Shown: positions 6,321-13,989, counted from the first letter of the stretch. The stretch is DNA of 13,995 bases from JAPLDP01 sp964628285 (GCA_964628285.1 CAZVNP010000067.1:1-13995); one strand, 5' to 3'. A program made the numbers and translations. Notes: a model not told the origin generated them from the letters alone.

Positions 6321-7247
6321 TTATTTTTTATTGCTTGCCTTAAACAATAAATCCTTTTCTTCTTTCGTAAGGCTGTCGTAACCTGACCGGGATATTTTTT
6401 CAAGGATGGCATCGATCTTTTTCTGTTTTTCAGCCCGGATGCGGTTATATTCCTCGTCGGTGAGAGGTCTTTCCGTCCGGATCTCTTTATATCGTGTGTA
6501 CTTGCGTCTGTTCATCCCTTTGAAGAAGTCAGCCAGGCGATACCACAGTTTTCCTCCTAATCCTTTAAATCCTTTGCGGTAGGCCAAGATTGAAACGAAA
6601 CCCCACATGGCACCGCCCAGGTGGGCAATATGCCCCCCGGGATTGCCTCTTTGGATGCTCAGAATATCTATGACAACGAGTATGAGTGCCAGGTATTTTA
6701 AGCGTATTCTTCCAATGAGAAATAAAACGACGGCGTAATTGGGGACATAGGTTGCTGCTGCAATAAGCACGGCCAATACGGAGGCTGAGGCTCCCAAAGC
6801 CACAGAGATGCTCACATCTTCGTGGAAGACGGGGAAAATATTGTAGGCGGCAATGAAAAATACGGCCCCGGCGATGCCACCGGTGAGATAGGTGCTGACG
6901 AGCTTGGGGCTGCTGAGAAACTCGGTGAAAATCTTACCCCCGAAATAAAGGATGATCATATTGAAAAAAATATGAAAAAAGTTCTCCTGGACAAACATGT
7001 AAGTCAGCAAGGTCCAGGGACGGTGCAGCAAGGCGGAGAGATCGGACGGAACAGCCAGCCAGTAAGTGATACGGGAAGCCCCTTCGACATACGACGCCCC
7101 TGTGGGCAAAGTATACAGCCAATAAATCAGATGAGCGAGATTAATGAGGATGAAAACGGTTATATTGATCAATATTAAAATTGAAAGAGCCGACCGCCCT
7201 TTAATGAAATTTTTTATTTGACCGAAAGGGGATTGATAGTGTATCAT
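6321..7247 (-). CDS. Rhomboid-family intramembrane serine protease with DUF6576 tail
   Basis: A 308-residue membrane protein with a rhomboid core (about 18-225) and a cytoplasmic tail. Catalytic elements are HIFFN (92-96), the serine S154 in LGASAS, and the histidine in GHIAHLGG (H209, with H206 nearby). Rhomboids cleave single-pass membrane proteins within the bilayer; the substrate is unknown. The tail at about 260-307 (RPLTDEEYNRI through SGYDSLTKEEKDLLFKAS) matches my recollection of the DUF6576 domain on Bacteroidota rhomboids. The gene starts 2 bp after the stop of the preceding rhomboid, so the pair is surely co-transcribed. The two share layout but are clearly diverged paralogues. Serine at position GxSA rather than GxSG is a minor variant. 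Confidence 0.9.
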   Translation of the reverse strand: MIHYQSPFGQIKNFIKGRSALSILILINITVFILINLAHLIYWLYTLPTGASYVEGASRITYWLAVPSDLSALLHRPWTLLTYMFVQENFFHIFFNMIILYFGGKIFTEFLSSPKLVSTYLTGGIAGAVFFIAAYNIFPVFHEDVSISVALGASASVLAVLIAAATYVPNYAVVLFLIGRIRLKYLALILVVIDILSIQRGNPGGHIAHLGGAMWGFVSILAYRKGFKGLGGKLWYRLADFFKGMNRRKYTRYKEIRTERPLTDEEYNRIRAEKQKKIDAILEKISRSGYDSLTKEEKDLLFKASNKK

Positions 7248-7249
7248 AT

Positions 7250-8077
7250 TTACCTGCCTCTTTTTAAGCGCCTGCTCCAGTATCTGATGAGGAAAAATCC
7301 GAAGAGCATGCCTCCAAGGTGTGCGAAGTGCGCCACATCATCTCCCGGATTATTGGCAATGCCCAGATAAAGTTCAAGTCCTCCGTAAAGCATAACAAAA
7401 TATTTAGCTTTAATCGGGATGGCAAAATAAATATAAAGCAGTGAATTGGGGAACATCATCCCAAAAGCAAGCAGTATCCCGAAAACGGCACCTGAAGCTC
7501 CGATGGTTGTGATATTCATACGTGTGGTGACCATTTCCTGGATAAAGTTCAGTGCACTCTGGATGTAATCCCCGTTGCCGGGTGATGCCGTCCATGAAGC
7601 GATAAATCCCTTCAACTGTTCCATGTAGTAAGGGAAATAATCATGGACAAGAGCTGTGAACTGAGCCGGTGTATGATCACCTTGAAACACATCCACGGCG
7701 GCCTCCATGTGTGAGTAACGGAGCCACATAACGAACATCTGAATAAGCGCGGCACCTATGCCCGTCACCATATAGTATATAAGAAACCGCTTAGCCCCCC
7801 AGACATTTTCCAGCACATTGCCGAACATCCACAGCGCAAACATATTGAAAAAAATATGAAGAAAACCCCCGTGCATGAACATGTAGGTGATTATCTGGTA
7901 GGGACTGAAGAAGGTTGATTTGAAATAATGAAGGCCCAGAATCTCGGTCAGGTCAATGTGAAAAGCATGCTTAAAGGCATAGGTGGCAATCCATAATAGA
8001 ACATTGATGATGATGATGTTCTTGACAACGGGAGGAAGAACCCTGAAACCACCGGGTCGGTATTGCGTATTATTCAT
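7250..8077 (-). CDS. Rhomboid-family intramembrane serine protease, mutL-linked
   Basis: A 275-residue rhomboid. Visible elements are HIFFN (74-78), the catalytic serine S195 in IGASGAVFG, and the histidine H253 in AHFAHLGG. The first membrane helix is at about 19-36. About 70 residues (roughly 120-190) separate the second helix pair from the serine-bearing helix, a longer hydrophilic insert than in the downstream paralogue. Its ATG overlaps the mutL stop by 8 bp, indicating translational coupling to mutL. The mutL-rhomboid-rhomboid order recurs in Bacteroidota. The substrate is unknown, and nothing in the sequence ties the protease to DNA repair beyond position. Confidence 0.92.
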   Translation of the reverse strand: MNNTQYRPGGFRVLPPVVKNIIIINVLLWIATYAFKHAFHIDLTEILGLHYFKSTFFSPYQIITYMFMHGGFLHIFFNMFALWMFGNVLENVWGAKRFLIYYMVTGIGAALIQMFVMWLRYSHMEAAVDVFQGDHTPAQFTALVHDYFPYYMEQLKGFIASWTASPGNGDYIQSALNFIQEMVTTRMNITTIGASGAVFGILLAFGMMFPNSLLYIYFAIPIKAKYFVMLYGGLELYLGIANNPGDDVAHFAHLGGMLFGFFLIRYWSRRLKRGR

Positions 8078-9986
8078 GAATGGAATCAGTTTGATTTTTT
8101 AACCTCTTCTCGATCTCTTGATAATGCAGGATAAAAAAAATGGGAGCCTGGTCGGGTGACACATCCGGTACTTTACAGGCGAACAACCCATCTATCAAAT
8201 TGTTCATCTCTTCAACCGTCAGAGGGAGCCCCGGTTTTATGGACGCATGAAGGGCCATGGACCGTGCCAGGCGCCTTTTTTTATCGCCTGCCAGGTCTGC
8301 ACCTTTCCTGTAATCTTCAAGCACATGCTCGAGAAACTCATTGGTGTCGTCAATTTTTAATCCCGCCGGGACTCCCTCGACAAGGAAGGTATTCCTCCCG
8401 AATTCACTGATCTGGAACCCCATTGATCTGATATCCTGCAACAATTCCTTGATGATATCGGTATCCACGGGTGAGAACCTGATTGTCTGGGCGTAGAGTA
8501 ACTGTTGTGATACTTCTGTGCTCATCGTCAATTCTTCCATGAAGCGTTCAAAGAGAATGCGCTGGTGAGCTGCCTGCTGATCGATAAAAAGAAGGCCTGA
8601 TTTGAGGTTGGCAATGATATAGGCGTTTTTTATCTGGAAAATGATATCGCCGCTTTTATTGTCGGCGTAAGACCAGTCGGAATCAACGAGGGCATGTTGT
8701 GTGGCATCGTCTGTGGTTTTTTTACGCAGAATTTTTTTAAGTGTATCGGTGTCAGGAAAGTCGTACAGCGCTTGCCAGTTTTTATGTTGCCTGCTGTGTT
8801 CCGGCTTGATTTTCTCACCGGTCTGTCGCTGCCCGTGGGTGGCAGGATGGGACGATGGCGGCTGCTTTCGTGTGGTCTCTTCAAACGGATTGTAATCCGG
8901 ATTGATGGTGATGACAGGCGGCTTCACCGGCCTGCTTTCGGGAAATGGCTCGAACTTGATGCTTTGTTCAGGATCGAAATCGATGGCCGGTGACAGGCTG
9001 TGGCTGCCCAGGGCTTTTTTGACTGCCGAACGCAGGATGGCGTAAATGGCCTGCTGATGCTGGAAATTGATCTCTGTTTTGGTGGGATGGATGTTGATGT
9101 CAATGGTCGAGGGATGCACCTCGAGATTAATGAAGTAGGTGGCATATGCCTCCTTAGGGATGAGTTCCTGGTAAGCTGCCTCTACGGCATGATGGAGATA
9201 GGCCTGCCGGATGTAACGCTTGTTGACGAAAAAGTACTGCTCTCCTCTGGTTTTCCTGGCATACTGTGGTTTGCTGATAAAGCCACCGATGGTGACGATC
9301 TCGGTTTTTTCGCTGACAGGCACCAGCCTCTCATTGTAATGATGTCCCAGGATGCCGGTGATCCTGCTTTTAAGTGAAGATTTGTCGAGTTGGAACACCA
9401 GCGCATTGTTGTTATAGTATGTGAAGGCGATGTCATGATGGATCAGCGCCACACGCTGGAACTCTTCCAGGAGATGTCTGGTCTCGGCGTGGTCCGATTT
9501 GAGGAAGTTACGCCGTGCCGGCACGTTAAAGAACAGGTTCTTCACGGCGACGGAGGTGCCTGCGGGGCAGGTGCACGGTGTCTGGCTCCTGACCCTGGAG
9601 CCTTCGATCTCAAGGAGTGTTCCCAGCTCATCCTCCAGGCGCTTGGTCTTCATCTCAACCTGTGCGACAGCCGCAATGGATGCCAGGGCCTCACCGCGGA
9701 ATCCCAGTGTCCGGATGGCAAAAAGATCCCGCGCGGCAGATATCTTGGAGGTGGAATGCCTTTCAAAACTCATCCGGGCATCCGTTTCACTCATCCCGCA
9801 GCCGTCGTCGATCACCTGCAACAGGGTCCTGCCGGCGTCCCTGATGATGACGGTGATAGCCGACGCGCCCGCATCAATGGCATTCTCAAGCATCTCCTTT
9901 AGAGCGGAAGCCGGACGCTGTATGACCTCTCCGGCAGCTATCTGGTTCGCCACTGAATCAGGTAGTAAATGAATGACATCCGGCAT
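8070..9986 (-). CDS. mutL: DNA mismatch repair protein MutL
   Basis: A 638-residue MutL, the GHKL-ATPase mediator that couples MutS mismatch recognition to strand removal. The N-terminal ATPase domain shows ANQIAAGEV (13-21), the catalytic glutamate region KEMLENAIDAG (E31), IDDGCG (59-64), ERHSTSK (75-81) and GFRGEA (95-100). A variable linker spans about 335-440, followed by the C-terminal dimerisation domain. The endonuclease motif DQHAx2Ex4E appears as DQQAAHQRILFE (469-480), so H and the first E are both Q. The zinc-site signature near the C-terminus is also poorly matched (CKVPDVSPDQAP, 604-615). Nicking activity is therefore doubtful. It overlaps the downstream rhomboid gene by 8 bp. 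Confidence 0.95.
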   Translation of the reverse strand: MPDVIHLLPDSVANQIAAGEVIQRPASALKEMLENAIDAGASAITVIIRDAGRTLLQVIDDGCGMSETDARMSFERHSTSKISAARDLFAIRTLGFRGEALASIAAVAQVEMKTKRLEDELGTLLEIEGSRVRSQTPCTCPAGTSVAVKNLFFNVPARRNFLKSDHAETRHLLEEFQRVALIHHDIAFTYYNNNALVFQLDKSSLKSRITGILGHHYNERLVPVSEKTEIVTIGGFISKPQYARKTRGEQYFFVNKRYIRQAYLHHAVEAAYQELIPKEAYATYFINLEVHPSTIDINIHPTKTEINFQHQQAIYAILRSAVKKALGSHSLSPAIDFDPEQSIKFEPFPESRPVKPPVITINPDYNPFEETTRKQPPSSHPATHGQRQTGEKIKPEHSRQHKNWQALYDFPDTDTLKKILRKKTTDDATQHALVDSDWSYADNKSGDIIFQIKNAYIIANLKSGLLFIDQQAAHQRILFERFMEELTMSTEVSQQLLYAQTIRFSPVDTDIIKELLQDIRSMGFQISEFGRNTFLVEGVPAGLKIDDTNEFLEHVLEDYRKGADLAGDKKRRLARSMALHASIKPGLPLTVEEMNNLIDGLFACKVPDVSPDQAPIFFILHYQEIEKRLKNQTDSIHE

Positions 9987-10083
9987 CGGTAAAGGATTGT
10001 TAGTTAATTATCGGTAAAGAGTTAACAGGTTTCAGACCCTGCATCATATCGTTCATTCTTATGACAGCCATACCTCTCTAAGA

Positions 10084-10350
10084 TTAACGGAAGAAAATCA
10101 GATAGATCAGAATAATTAAAATAATGATAAAAATGACCAGCCGCTGTATATCGGTACGTCTGTGGCTCCGGCGTCCCTCCTCACGCCAGCGACGACGCAT
10201 CTCATCACGGAGGTGGGCTTCCGTATGATCCATTCCCTCCGACATCAGCTCTTTCTTACGGCGCTCGCTTTCTTCCTTTTTCTCATCATAGTACCGTGTT
10301 GTGAAGTGAAAGCGCTTTGGCTTGGGTACCCTGAAAAAGTAGATATTCAT
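10084..10350 (-). CDS. Small charged protein with a C-terminal membrane anchor
   Basis: An 88-residue protein upstream of mutL. Residues 1-20 are basic and aromatic (FRVPKPKRFHF, then TRYYD). Residues 22-68 form a highly charged, probably helical segment rich in E, K and R. Residues 69-87 are an almost pure Ile-Leu-Phe segment ending FFR, a single C-terminal transmembrane anchor. The layout suggests a tail-anchored protein with its charged part in the cytoplasm. Short proteins of this kind beside mutL are, as I recall, common hypotheticals in Bacteroidota; no function is known to me. The gap to mutL is 97 bp with no terminator, so mutL may share its transcript. Confidence 0.75.
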   Translation of the reverse strand: MNIYFFRVPKPKRFHFTTRYYDEKKEESERRKKELMSEGMDHTEAHLRDEMRRRWREEGRRSHRRTDIQRLVIFIIILIILIYLIFFR

Positions 10351-10366
10351 TGCGCATTATTTCTTG

Positions 10367-10374
10367 CAAAAGTA
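10367..10374 (-). promoter_or_regulatory. Bacteroidota -7 box for the 88-aa gene and mutL block
   Basis: TACTTTTG on the minus strand matches TAnnTTTG, 16 nt before the ATG at 10350. No other consensus box was noticed before mutL, so this may drive the repair-rhomboid block. Confidence 0.5.
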
Positions 10375-10400
10375 CCGATATTTTTTATATGATCGGGCAC

Positions 10401-10428
10401 TTTGCCTTATTCCTTATTATTACATTTG
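10401..10428 (+). promoter_or_regulatory. Bacteroidota-type promoter for the GroES-like gene
   Basis: TTTG at 10401-10404 and TACATTTG at 10421-10428 are 16 bp apart, slightly shorter than the typical 19-21 bp. It lies 31 bp before the chosen ATG at 10460 and diverges from the minus-strand box at 10367-10374. Confidence 0.5.
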
Positions 10429-10459
10429 TAGTCGGGATATATTGATTGACTTTTTATTT

Positions 10460-10843
10460 ATGACGTCACAGGCAGATCAGCCGCTTGATAAGCTTATCGT
10501 TGTCGGCGACAGGGTGCTCATCAAACCCGTCGGTTTATCCGACCAAACCAAGGGTGGTCTTTATCTTCCTCCGGGATATAAAGAAAAGGAGGAGATTCAA
10601 ACAGGCTATGTCATCCGTGTAGGACCCGGATATCCCGTTCCTGCCGCCGGCGAGGAAATGGATGAACCATGGAAAAAAATGGAGGAGAAGATCAAATACA
10701 TCCCTCTGCAGGCCAAGGTGGGCGATAAAGCCATTTTTCTTCAGAAAGGAGCAATAGAAATAGTTTATAATGACGAAAAATATTATATCGTCCCTCAGTA
10801 TTCCATTCTCTTACTTGAACGTGATGAGGCGCTGTTTGATTGA
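10460..10843 (+). CDS. GroES-like co-chaperonin homologue, extended form
   Basis: A 127-residue protein of the GroES (Cpn10) fold. The N-terminal strand IVVGDRVLIKPV (13-24), a mobile-loop-like segment DQTKGGLYLPPGYKEKEEIQTG (28-49), GYVIRVGPG (49-57) and the closing VGDKAIF...KYYIVPQYSILLL match GroES. It is about 30 residues longer than canonical GroES because of an insert at about 58-85 (PVPAAGEEMDEPWKKMEEKIKY). No groEL is adjacent, so this is probably a second, stand-alone GroES-like paralogue rather than the main GroEL partner. ATG at 10460 is chosen; the open frame continues upstream to 10364 but would run through the promoter. Confidence 0.85.
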   Translation: MTSQADQPLDKLIVVGDRVLIKPVGLSDQTKGGLYLPPGYKEKEEIQTGYVIRVGPGYPVPAAGEEMDEPWKKMEEKIKYIPLQAKVGDKAIFLQKGAIEIVYNDEKYYIVPQYSILLLERDEALFD

Positions 10844-10858
10844 TAATCCTGAGGATTA
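10844..10858. repeat. Short inverted repeat between convergent genes
   Basis: TAATCC TGA GGATTA is a perfect 6-bp inverted repeat filling the 12-bp gap between the GroES-like and DUF6580 stops and containing the latter's stop codon. No T tract follows, so terminator activity is uncertain. Confidence 0.35.
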
Positions 10859-11407
10859 ACGCACCAGAGCCGGAAAACGCAGCCTGGCCAGATAATAGCT
10901 GCCGAAAAGTAATCCGTTGTAAAATAAACTTCCAATGACCTCGTTCAGGAAGAAAGAAATGCCATAACTGCCATTATTGAAAAATGCAAGACCGGCAATA
11001 TAGCTCTGTAACAATCCCTGGACGTTCTGGGGATAAAGGGGACTGGCCAGCCATGCAGCGAAATTGGTAATGAGATAAAACAATACCGATCCCGACAAAG
11101 AGGCCGCCACCACGGTTCCGGGATTGACATTCCTGCGCAGGACGAATCCTATGCAAACGATCAAAATGAAACTGATATAGACAGCCGGCATCATGCCATA
11201 AAATCCCAGGATAACATCGCTCAGGAACAGGGCGGCCAGAGGCACCACGAAAGCAAGGTATTTTTTTCCTATGTAAGTTCCGCCAAACAAAGCGATGGCC
11301 GCAACAGGCGTGAAATTGGGCCAGTGAGGGATAAGCCTGGCCACTGCGGCAAGGACGATCACCGTCACAACGTAAGTGAATCCCGGTGTCAATATCTTTT
11401 TGTTCAT
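10856..11407 (-). CDS. DUF6580 family integral membrane protein
   Basis: A 183-residue, very hydrophobic protein with five or six predicted membrane segments. The conserved stretch PHWPNFTPVAAIALFGG (27-43) followed by VPLAALFLSDVILGF (55-69) identifies the DUF6580 family as I know it. Its size and helix layout recall substrate-binding (S) components of ECF vitamin transporters, but no ECF ATPase or T component is nearby, so that is only a suggestion. ATG at 11407 is chosen because the in-frame TTG at 11440 lies inside the -7 box. It converges on the GroES-like gene with 12 bp between stops. Confidence 0.8.
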   Translation of the reverse strand: MNKKILTPGFTYVVTVIVLAAVARLIPHWPNFTPVAAIALFGGTYIGKKYLAFVVPLAALFLSDVILGFYGMMPAVYISFILIVCIGFVLRRNVNPGTVVAASLSGSVLFYLITNFAAWLASPLYPQNVQGLLQSYIAGLAFFNNGSYGISFFLNEVIGSLFYNGLLFGSYYLARLRFPALVR

Positions 11408-11437
11408 GTTTGTTGAATTTAGGTTGAACGTAACAAA

Positions 11438-11445
11438 CAAAATTA
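11438..11445 (-). promoter_or_regulatory. Bacteroidota -7 box for the DUF6580 gene
   Basis: TAATTTTG on the minus strand matches TAnnTTTG, 30 nt upstream of the ATG at 11407. It supports that start over the TTG at 11440. Confidence 0.5.
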
Positions 11446-11504
11446 AAAAATCATTTGAGATGGTATGTGTTCATGATAAAAATTATCTGCCCCCCCGGTC
11501 TCAT

Positions 11505-11520
11505 TATTTTTGTACTTTTG
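11505..11520 (+). promoter_or_regulatory. Two adjacent -7 boxes for the amidohydrolase gene
   Basis: TATTTTTG (11505-11512) and TACTTTTG (11513-11520) are consecutive exact matches to TAnnTTTG, 19-27 bp before the ATG at 11540. They may give two transcription starts 8 bp apart. A clear -33 TTTG is not seen. Confidence 0.5.
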
Positions 11521-11539
11521 GTCGTATGACCTTATTAAA

Positions 11540-13195
11540 ATGAAAAAAAACTGGTACTACCTTATTCTTATCCCCGGCATTATGTCAATGACCTCCTGTC
11601 ACAGGAAACAATACTCCGACCTTATTATATATAACGGTCATTTACGAACCCTTGATGAACACAACGTCATCGCCGGCAGCATGGCCGTGAAGGACGGAAG
11701 AATCATCGCCATCGGGAATAACAGCGAAATCCTTGATAAGTTCAACGGTTCCGTCATGCTTGATTGTCAGGGCAAGACCGTTCTGCCCGGATTCATTGAC
11801 GCTCACTGTCACTTTTACAATTACGGGCTGAACCGTTGTACCAGGGCTGATCTCCGGGGTACACGTTCCTTCCGGGAAGTCCTTGACACGATGAAAGCCT
11901 GGCAGGAGCAACATCCTTCTGACTGGATCCAGGGACGGGGGTGGGACCAGAATGACTGGGAGGTGAAACGGTTTCCGGATCGCCGGGAGCTTGACAGCCT
12001 GTTCCCCGTACATCCGGTCATTCTTATCCGTGTGGACGGCCATGCTGCCCTGGTCAACGGTGAAGCTTTGAAACGGGCGGGTATCACGGCACAGACGAAA
12101 GTCGTGGGAGGTATCATTGAAGTGAAGAACGGTGTGCCGACAGGTATGCTGATCGATAATGCCATTGATCTGGTCACTGACAGCATTCCTGCCCCCGGCA
12201 GGGACTTGCAGATCCGGTCACTGCTGACGGCCCAGCAGGCATGTTTTAAGTACGGTCTGACCATGGTGGTTGATGCCGGGCTGCAGAATGCCGTCGTCAA
12301 CCTCATCGACAGCCTGCAAAGGACCGGACAGCTCAAAATGCGCGTGGATGCCATGCTCCTTCCCTCCGGTGAAAACATACGCCAATACATCGACCACGGT
12401 ATTTATCAAACCGACCGGTTACGTGTGGGTTCCATAAAATGTTATGCCGACGGAGCCCTCGGCTCCCGCGGCGCCACCCTGTTACAGCCTTACTCCGATG
12501 ATCCCGGCAACTATGGCATGATGCTGAGTGAACAAGCCTATTACGATTCGCTGTGTGAAAAAGCTTATACGGCAGGTTATCAGATGAACACCCATGCCAT
12601 CGGCGATTCGGCCGTCAGGTTCATTCTTCATACCTATGCCACCGTCCTTGGAGGTCCGAATGACCGACGCTGGAGAATAGAACATTCGCAGGTCGTCGAT
12701 CCCGGCGATATAGGTCTATATGGCCGCTTCAACATTATCCCCTCCATACAGTCCACCCATGCCACATCCGACATGTATTGGGCCGGCGAGCGCCTGGGAA
12801 AAGAAAGGCTGACGCATGCCTATGCCTGTCATGACCTGCTCCGGCAAAATGGATGGCTGGTGAACGGCACGGATTTCCCTATAGAAGAGATAAACCCCAT
12901 ATTCACCTTTTATGCTGCCGTCGCCCGTAAAGACCTTCAGGGATTTCCTCCTGGCGGATTCCAGATGGAAAATGCCCTGTCGCGTGATGAAACCATCAAG
13001 TCGATGACTCTCTGGGCAGCAAAAGGAAGCTTCAGGGAAAACGAAATGGGATCATTGCAGGTTAATAAATTTGCCGATTTTGTTATACTTGACAAGGACA
13101 TCATGACCATTCCCGAGGATGAGATCCCCTCAGTCAGGATTCTTAAAACATTCCTTAACGGCGAAGAGGTTTATGATGCCGGCATCCTCAGGTAG
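11540..13195 (+). CDS. Amidohydrolase-superfamily lipoprotein, YtcJ-like (Amidohydro_3)
   Basis: A 551-residue metal-dependent hydrolase. The N-terminus MKKNWYYLILIPGIMSMTSC is a lipoprotein-like signal peptide with the lipid-acceptor cysteine at C20, so the enzyme is probably envelope-anchored; the HRKQ after the cysteine is not an acidic surface-export signal, suggesting a periplasmic face. The TIM-barrel motifs are FIDAHCH (85-91, metal-binding H89 and H91), K300 in SIKCYADGALGSRG, H352 in NTHAIGD, EHSQ (381-384) and GTDFP (443-447, catalytic D445). The beta-sandwich portions are at both ends. YtcJ-like members hydrolyse amide or related C-N bonds, but the substrate here cannot be told. 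ATG at 11540 is chosen; an upstream TTG at 11510 lies in the promoter. Confidence 0.9.
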   Translation: MKKNWYYLILIPGIMSMTSCHRKQYSDLIIYNGHLRTLDEHNVIAGSMAVKDGRIIAIGNNSEILDKFNGSVMLDCQGKTVLPGFIDAHCHFYNYGLNRCTRADLRGTRSFREVLDTMKAWQEQHPSDWIQGRGWDQNDWEVKRFPDRRELDSLFPVHPVILIRVDGHAALVNGEALKRAGITAQTKVVGGIIEVKNGVPTGMLIDNAIDLVTDSIPAPGRDLQIRSLLTAQQACFKYGLTMVVDAGLQNAVVNLIDSLQRTGQLKMRVDAMLLPSGENIRQYIDHGIYQTDRLRVGSIKCYADGALGSRGATLLQPYSDDPGNYGMMLSEQAYYDSLCEKAYTAGYQMNTHAIGDSAVRFILHTYATVLGGPNDRRWRIEHSQVVDPGDIGLYGRFNIIPSIQSTHATSDMYWAGERLGKERLTHAYACHDLLRQNGWLVNGTDFPIEEINPIFTFYAAVARKDLQGFPPGGFQMENALSRDETIKSMTLWAAKGSFRENEMGSLQVNKFADFVILDKDIMTIPEDEIPSVRILKTFLNGEEVYDAGILR

Positions 13196-13355
13196 TCAGC
13201 GGATGCGGTCTAAGGGTCAGGACCCCTGTCCGGAATAAATGAACTTTCAACCCTACTCTTTGTTAATAAGCTTGCAATAAGAAGAATAATAAACAGATTG
13301 ATAACAAGCCGTTTATCTCATAAATAAATGGCATCAGACAGAAAGGTTTCAGATT

Positions 13356-13928
13356 ATGCAAATCAATTTATTGAATCTCGCGGCAGTGAAAGGTTATAAA
13401 CCGGGTGACAAAGCCACCGATTTCTCACTGAAAAACATCGACGGGCGTTATATCTCCCTGAAAGATTATAAAACAGCCAAAGGATTTATCGTGATCTTCA
13501 CATGCAATCACTGTCCTTATGCCAAGGCCTATGAAAAGCGTATCATGGAACTTGACCGGACCTATGCGTCGAAGGGTTTTCCTGTGATTGCCATCAATCC
13601 GAACGATCCGGAGGTCATTCCGGCCGACTCATTCGAAAACATGCAGCAGCTGGCCAGGCAGAGGGGTTTTACTTTTCCTTATTTGTTTGACGAACATCAA
13701 AAGGTCTTTCCTGTATACGGTGCGTTGCATACACCACATGCCTTCGTTCTTCACAGGGAAGAGGGAGACCTTATCGTACGCTACATTGGCGCCATCGATG
13801 ACAATTACAATGACGCCGGGAGGGTCGACCGGCGTTATGTGGCCGAAGCTGTCGACGCCCTCCTGGAAGGCGGGAAGCCCGATCCCGAGGTCACACAAGC
13901 TATCGGATGTTCCATTAAAGTCAAATGA
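13356..13928 (+). CDS. Thioredoxin-fold (AhpC/TSA-redoxin) protein
   Basis: A 190-residue redox protein without a signal peptide, so probably cytoplasmic. GDKATDFSLKNIDG (17-30) is the typical peroxiredoxin-like start. The active site is CNHCPYAKAYE (50-60), a CxxC in place of the single peroxidatic cysteine of true AhpC. The cis-proline is at TPHAFVL (P127), and GAIDDNY (145-151) follows. A third cysteine sits in the conserved tail GCSIK (184-188). The family is widespread and usually annotated as thioredoxin family protein; the partner is unknown. The ATG at 13356 gives a start directly before the fold. It follows the amidohydrolase after 160 bp; that spacer has no convincing promoter or terminator, so co-transcription is open. 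Confidence 0.88.
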   Translation: MQINLLNLAAVKGYKPGDKATDFSLKNIDGRYISLKDYKTAKGFIVIFTCNHCPYAKAYEKRIMELDRTYASKGFPVIAINPNDPEVIPADSFENMQQLARQRGFTFPYLFDEHQKVFPVYGALHTPHAFVLHREEGDLIVRYIGAIDDNYNDAGRVDRRYVAEAVDALLEGGKPDPEVTQAIGCSIKVK

Positions 13929-13940
13929 TATAAGGTTAAC

Positions 13941-13989
13941 GATTGATGATATTTGATCGATGATTTTTGGGAGGGGGAAAGAGAGTGTG
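13941..13989 (+). repeat. Heptanucleotide-phased block after the thioredoxin gene
   Basis: Starting 12 bp after the stop, four GAT-led 7-bp units can be read: GATTGAT, GATATTT, GATCGAT, GATTTTT. Less regular purine-rich units (GGGAGGG, GGAAAGA, GAGTGTG) follow to the window edge. The unit sequence differs from the other arrays but the period is again 7. The block may continue beyond the window. Confidence 0.6.

Noticed and set aside
7281..7305. CTGATGAG followed by ATCCGAAGA, resembling a hammerhead core.
   Set aside because: It lies inside the rhomboid coding sequence, has no proper GAAA with stem II pairing, and reads as normal codons.
9390..9902. A 170-residue open frame antisense to mutL.
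   Set aside because: It is fully inside the strongly conserved MutL ATPase domain on the other strand and its translation has no recognisable features.
10364..10459. Upstream extension of the GroES-like frame.
   Set aside because: It would start within the divergent promoter region and adds residues with no GroES similarity.
13212..13233. Possible terminator hairpin (GGAC CCCT GTCC) after the amidohydrolase gene.
   Set aside because: Only 4 bp of stem and no following T tract.
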